From Sinotaia quadrata (Eukaryota; Mollusca; Gastropoda; Architaenioglossa; Viviparidae), in contig CM054180.1 in assembly GCA_028829895.1 (NCBI GenBank), positions 96,904,135-96,968,134 on the forward strand: a stretch of 64,000 nt of DNA, given 5' to 3'. The notes beneath the pieces were generated by a model. That model saw only the letters and a program-made list of their open reading frames with translations. It searched no databases and had not been told where the DNA came from. Made by a program: the position numbers and the translations under genes. Positions within the stretch are counted from its first letter, which is position 1, and each line of letters begins with the position of its first letter. This document shows, piece by piece, positions 58,836 through 64,000 of this stretch.

Positions 58836-61800
58836 CTGCAACAAAAATGAAAACCTATATAAACAGTGCAACATATGCTGCAGGTGTCAATTGTCACCTG
58901 GATATTAACAGACATTTACAAAACCAATACACGTATAAAAATAATTATATGCATTATGTTAATCATATAAGTATCACTCCACATGAAATATATTTGTACA
59001 ACTTTCAAAACTATCATCAATAATAATTATATACAAACTAACCATCTATAATTTGCCATTATTTACTATTACTTAAAGTATATATATTATATACTTCAAA
59101 ATCCCAAAATATAATTTTTAATACCCTTTTAGATCATTTTGGGACCAATGACATTATATAAATGACCAGAAAGATATTTTGCATTGCAAGTTCACTTCTG
59201 CTTTTCATTATTGCTAAAATTATCTATAACAATCCTCAAAACTAAAAATGCTAACAAAAATCTCAACAATTTACATGACTTCATTACCATGCTCAACATT
59301 CCATCTATACTAAAAGTGCATGTGTGATATTTTGTGCAACAATAATAAAAACAGAAAGCAATACATGTGATTGCTCATAAGCATGTTGAAAAAGTTAATT
59401 TCCTGGATTCAAACTATACAGTCCCCACAATTTAGTTTCCTTAACAGTCACATCAGATATATATAGCAGAACCTAAAATTTTACTGGGCAGAGTGGCCAA
59501 AAGCGTCCATATGTCTTATCGGGAAGAGCGTCCGTATCAACCTCTGCCCTTTTCTTTACATCGTTCAAGAAATCGTGAGAGTTCTGGCATCTACTTCATG
59601 TGTGACAATTCTACAAATAATTGAAGCACATTTTTAAACGTTTTCACCTTGCTGCGTTCATTTTTTCATAAAGTTTTCTTTGTCTTTTGCGTTTGGTGTT
59701 TCAAACGGATTTCTTAGAATCATCGAGCGATAGTAAGGAGTTTACTGGATTCAATCTGTCGGATAATGAGGCGAGAGAAGTTGATTTTGAATATGAAGAT
59801 GAAATTAGAAGAGACACTAGCATCAGCATTGTCCACACATCAGATCTTTTCAATTGGGAAAAGAGTGCATCAGATTCTGAGGATATCGAAGAGGAGGGGG
59901 TTAGAATAGTAGTACTTTAGCACTGAATATATCAGAATTTATAACAGAAATGGGGTCGAATGTGACTGTAACTAATGATAGTACTCAGCTGGCTTTCTTC
60001 TACCAGTTTTTCAAAGAAAAAACATTTGACAAGATAGCAGAATAAATGAACGAGTACGCAGGCCCGAAAATCGCGGAAAAACAAAATGGCGATCCAGGTT
60101 GGAAGGAAACTAATGCCACTGAAATTAAGGCTTATTTTGGATTTATGATTTTGATAGGAATTCACAACCCACCGAAAAAAGAGATGTATTGGTCGTCTGA
60201 CGACAGATCAGTGTTCCTGGCATCAACAAAGTGTGCGTACATAGTGTTTGTAGTAAACAATAACTGGATTTTTTTTATTTTAAAATATATATTTTCATGC
60301 ATGAATTCAAATTTAACACCTGAAAGTATACTTCAAATGAGGATATTAATAAAGCTGCTTTCATTTTGCATTTTATCATTGAAATATATGCACTAATACC
60401 TAAGATATTTTGATTTTACTAACGTAACCCTAAATCTCACTGAAATCCTGAAAATTCTTGCCTGCATAGAGATTAAAAAAGGAAAACACCCACCCGATAA
60501 AGAGTTAATAAAGCTGCTTTCATTTTACTTCACAGTAATCTTTATCTCTTCCTACAGGAGAATATGAAGCTATTTGCAATTCTTTCCATAAAATGACCCC
60601 TGCATTTAAAAAACATAATTTTGGGATGGAAAATATGAAAACACACAATAAACACAGGCACGAAGTATACAATGTTTCAGTTAGGAAACAGGCAATTGTG
60701 TACCATATTTCATTACAGTTAGTGAGCTCTGGAATTTTAGCTGTCTTCACTTTAAAAGTTACAAAAATCTAACAGCTATTTATGTGGTTCTAGACTGACC
60801 TTTATGTGCATCTAAACAAACCAACAATCAATGGAGAAGATCAAAATTATTTACCTGCTTTCTTCTTTGGGGCAGTCTTAGCTGCTGCTGTTATGACAAT
60901 AAACAAACAAAATATTAAACAGAAGAATCCAGGCAAAGAAAACTAAACACTGACTAAAATTCTGCAAGTCCACTGCACATTGGTACAAAAAATAAGCCTA
61001 TAAAAAATCATTTTATGAACATTCAAAACTTAAATAGAGAATAACTACCACATAAATTCTTCTTTACATTAATTAGCAGCTAAGTATTGTAAAATGATGA
61101 GAAGACATCCCTCCAACACAGTATCTAAAACAATTAGAGATCTCATTAGTATCTTAAAAGATTTGCACATAAATATAAAAGTGACCTAGCAAAAAATTAC
61201 TGTTTCAAAGTTTTAAGCAAACCATAGAATAAACATCAACTTTCAAAACAATGGAAATTAATTTCACTTATATTGAAATAACAAATGTGATAATGAGAAC
61301 ACACTAGTAGTCCAATTGCACCATGTAAGAAAAAAATATATGGGAGTGGAACGATTTCTCCCATTTTAAAATCAGTGCCATCATCTAATGCATTACTGTT
61401 TGAATAACCATAGAACTGTGTAAGCATTTAAAAAGTCAATATACCCAAAGCAGTATAGCCTGATTAAAATGGATCAAATTAAAACTTCTGCCTGTTGACA
61501 GTGCAAATAAGGGGTAATAATGCTTATGTGAACATGGCTGAACTTCAAAAGTGTATTTAGTCTAAACCAACAAATAACAAAGTCATCGTAGTAGAAAAGT
61601 ATATTGCATATTTTATTTTGAAATATTTCATATGAATAAAATCATAAACTTAAATGAGTCACCAAGTCAATGAGCTGATAAAATAAAAGATGACTACACA
61701 ACTGTTACAGTCCATCCAAAGGCAACAGAGACTGAATAGTGGACTTAGCAATTGTCTCATCTTGCCTTCTAAAGACAGAACTATTACTTGCAACAACTTA

Positions 61801-62069
61801 TTTGATATACTTAATGTAATGTATAATGGGATGTGCTAAGTAAACTACCATGACAGACACACCACATAGTGGAATATACATACAAAATAAAAAATCCTAT
61901 AATATAAAAATACAGTAGAAGAGTGTAAATTTTCCACTGTCTTCCAATACTAACCTTTTGTTGCCTCAGCTGAATCGCCTGCTGGTGCAGCGGGTGCTGT
62001 ATCTGCAGGTGCAGAGTCTGCTGGTGCAGCTGCTGCCGCCTTTTTACCTCGCCCTTTGGTAGCTGCCAT
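58774..62069 (-). CDS. 69-residue Lys/Ala-rich basic protein
   Basis: Coding exons are 62069-61955, 60887-60855 and 58835-58774, a total of 210 bases. A further acceptor (TATTTTTCAG at 62091) lies 22 bases upstream of the ATG, so the 5' UTR is split. The protein runs MAATKGRGKKAAAAAPADSA, an acid-spotted Ala/Pro stretch, AKTAPKKKAGG and a tail KKGGKKGKKKAAKK. KGRGKK resembles an AT-hook-like basic patch. The whole is like the tails of linker histones or HMG-type chromatin proteins, and nuclear location is likely. No globular domain is present and the family is not recognised. The structure rests on three GT-AG junctions with consistent phase 1. Confidence 0.68.
59516..60500 (+). mobile_element. 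decayed piggyBac-type element in an intron
   Basis: A plus-strand frame from about 59690 encodes an acidic SSSDSKEFTGFNLSD N-terminus typical of piggyBac transposases. After a frameshift it continues QLAFFYQFFKEKTFDKIAE, a stop, then MNEYAGPKIAEKQNGDPGWK and EIKAYFGFMILIGIHNPPKK with YWSSDD. This is the start of the DDE_Tnp_1_7 domain; the catalytic part is missing. Short inverted TTATCGGG/CCCGATAA (59516, 60493) followed by GAGTTAA may mark its ends, but that is weak. It lies inside the Lys/Ala-rich gene intron, antisense to it. Confidence 0.68.
60855..60887 (-). CDS. Lys/Ala-rich gene, 33-base exon with tandem acceptors
   Basis: It encodes AAAKTAPKKKA between the acceptor TCATAACAG and the donor GCAG|GTAAAT. 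The sequence CAGCAGCAG at the acceptor gives three possible AGs in steps of three bases. Confidence 0.68.
60888..61954 (-). other. intron 1 (coding) of the Lys/Ala-rich gene
   Basis: About 1.07 kb of AT-rich DNA with no recognisable exon or repeat. Confidence 0.5.
61955..62069 (-). CDS. Lys/Ala-rich gene, first coding exon
   Basis: ATG context is AATCAAGATGGCA; it encodes residues 1-38. The donor is AAAAG|GTTAGT, phase 1. GC is far above the flanks. Confidence 0.72.
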
Positions 62070-62090
62070 CTTGATTATGTACGTCAAATA

Positions 62091-62974
62091 CTGAAAAATA
62101 TTATAATTAAAAATCTTTTAATGTTACTATGAATTATCATTGTCAAGAATAATTGAAGGCCTCAATGATCACAAGATTCAAACTTCATTATATTTTTAAA
62201 AAACTGAGGTACCTACCTACCCTATTTTAGCATTAGTTGTGTATATCTGCAATGTTATGGCACATATAAATGGGTATTCTCTATCTTTATATTTCTCAAT
62301 CATGCTCCGCATGTCATTACTAAGTGACAGAAGTTTTTTTTACTAACCAAAATAAACCAACTCATGAACCAATTATATACATAAGTAGAGTACCTGTATT
62401 TATAATAGAGATTACAGATATGCATTCAGCTGTGACAAAAGTAATGTTGGCAACAACTCTCCGTAATTTGTTGAACTGAAGAATCTTTTAAACATTCCTA
62501 ACAAAAGGCATCATTTCACTTGTCATGCCAGCCACTCCAACTAATATACCACCAGTGCACTTTAATATACTGACCACTGGCCATACAAGCTTGTCTATAT
62601 AGACAGTTAAATTTGGTGAATGGAAATAAGTCTTGGTAGTAAAAGAAAAATTATAAAAGATGCCCAATGAAAAAAAAGCATTTATTAATTTCACTTCAAA
62701 TAAATGCAAGTGAATTGCAATTAATTATGGTGAAGTAACCATGATTACCAAAGCAGTTATGAAATACAGGCAAGTTCCAGTGGATTCATAATAAGACAAT
62801 CCATAGATTACACAAGGCCAAAAACATATGCCACTCTGCAAAGGCAATAGAATCAGATACCACTTGATACTACTGGACCAACATAATGGCCATTCAGATA
62901 CAAATTCAAACTTAAGTAAAAAATCAAGTTATGAATGTCCTTAATAATCAAACTCATTCAAAATCCAGAACTTA
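62091..62974 (-). other. probable 5'-UTR intron of the Lys/Ala-rich gene
   Basis: On the minus strand, TTTTACAG|GTAAGT at 62974 is a strong donor and TATTTTTCAG at 62091 a strong acceptor. No ATG-led exon lies between, so a non-coding first exon upstream of 62974 is likely. Confidence 0.45.
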
Positions 62975-64000
62975 CCTGTAAAATAAAACTTGTCTGAAGC
63001 AGACAAATGTGCAACAGCTCTATACTAGTATAAATAGCATAAAGCTATCATCATGGGAAAGAACATCAATATAACGTGTGTAATATGTTTTGAAAAAGAC
63101 AATGTCAAAGGCAGAAAATGGAAAATTGAATCCGCAATTATATACAACTATTATGGATGGTGTGCAGTAATATGAGATAAATCACAATACAAGTGTACCA
63201 AACATCAAGGAAAACTGCAAACTTACACATCATAAATGTTTTCCATCACTATAAGCAATAGTGAAAGATGAAACAAAAATCCGTTTTTTCTTTTTAAAAA
63301 AAAAATTAAAAATAAGAGCATCACATATTTGTGTTTAAGCCCAATTAATAACTAACATTCAAGGAAGAGCACAGTCTGGGATAATAAAAAAAAAAATCCA
63401 TGGGAAATAGTTCAAAGCAGAACTATCGTGGTAAGATCTGTCAGGTGAATCATGTAAAGTGTTGCATCTTGTGCACACTGAGCTATACATGCTCCAAGGA
63501 GTAAAAATTAAATGCTAGGAATGTGCAGTGAGATTGTTCCAATCATTATCAACATATCACAATACCAACTGTACCTCAGGTCTCAGTCAGAAAGTATTAC
63601 AGCCAATGTGAAACTACCAAACAATGTTTCAGCAGTTCAGACAATAGTGCTGATCAAAAAGTAAAAAAGCAAAGCCTACACAATCAACTTTTTGACCTGT
63701 GCCAACCACTTCTTGGTTCACTCTCAGTCACAAAACTAGACCCATTACACTGAGGATCAGAAGTGATGTCAGCAGATTAGAAAGATCACATCAACATATT
63801 AATGTATGGCACTATTAACCTCAGTTCACAAATCTGGCTTAAAATCATTGTAATTTTGACACTTGATGTTTGTTTTATAAGATACCCCAGCCACCACTAT
63901 TCTTTTAACCCTTCCTTAAACTTGTGCAAGGCCCAATCATTTCAATATCAAACATGGGATAAACATTAAGACTTAAAATTTAGGTCTACGGCCAGTTTTA
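62975..64000. other. right edge, nothing recognised
   Basis: AT-rich with an A/T homopolymer patch near 63286-63310. It may include the non-coding first exon and promoter of the Lys/Ala-rich gene; no other feature is seen. Confidence 0.4.

Overview
The window is animal nuclear DNA. It is AT-rich, intron-rich with GT-AG junctions, and packed with microsatellites and minisatellites. A cilium/axoneme gene, a meiotic/repair gene, CCCTAA-type telomere-like sequence and several decayed DNA transposons fit a lophotrochozoan. A mollusc, perhaps a cephalopod, is my guess from repeat style only; no sequence here proves the taxon.

Four protein-coding genes can be built by hand from splice sites whose phases agree. 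(1) On the minus strand, 5842 to 1351 is a two-exon gene for a secreted 274-residue protein with a signal peptide, an RRRR site and a C-terminal cysteine-rich PAN/apple-like domain. (2) On the minus strand, 34417 to 11586 holds thirteen phase-consistent coding exons of an outer dynein arm docking complex subunit (ODAD3/CCDC151 family). It covers about 527 residues to the stop; the first coding exon is unresolved. (3) On the plus strand, 41081 to 53057 is a complete five-exon gene for a 137-residue SWI5 recombination-repair protein. (4) On the minus strand, 62069 to 58774 (5'-UTR exon boundary at 62090) is a three-coding-exon gene for a 69-residue Lys/Ala-rich basic protein of unknown family. 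The genes look independent and show no operon-like logic.

About 1-40 kb is dominated by repeats. There are more than twenty minisatellite arrays with 18-90 bp units, long CA/GT, GA, GATA and GAAA tracts, a purine-biased tract of about 0.9 kb just past the ODAD3 stop, and a 38-copy 55-bp array next to interstitial telomere-like sequence inside an ODAD3 intron. Several arrays abut ODAD3 exons and one contains copies of an exon's 3' end with its splice donor. About 40.4-64 kb is AT-rich and nearly free of such arrays. Decayed transposons include a pogo/Tigger-like transposase piece at the left edge, a piggyBac piece inside an intron of the Lys/Ala-rich gene, and a possible mariner scrap near 39.3 kb.

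Most long open frames in this window are by-products of tandem repeats whose unit length is a multiple of three, or of simple repeats, and are not reported as genes. No rRNA, intact tRNA, CRISPR or prokaryotic feature was seen.
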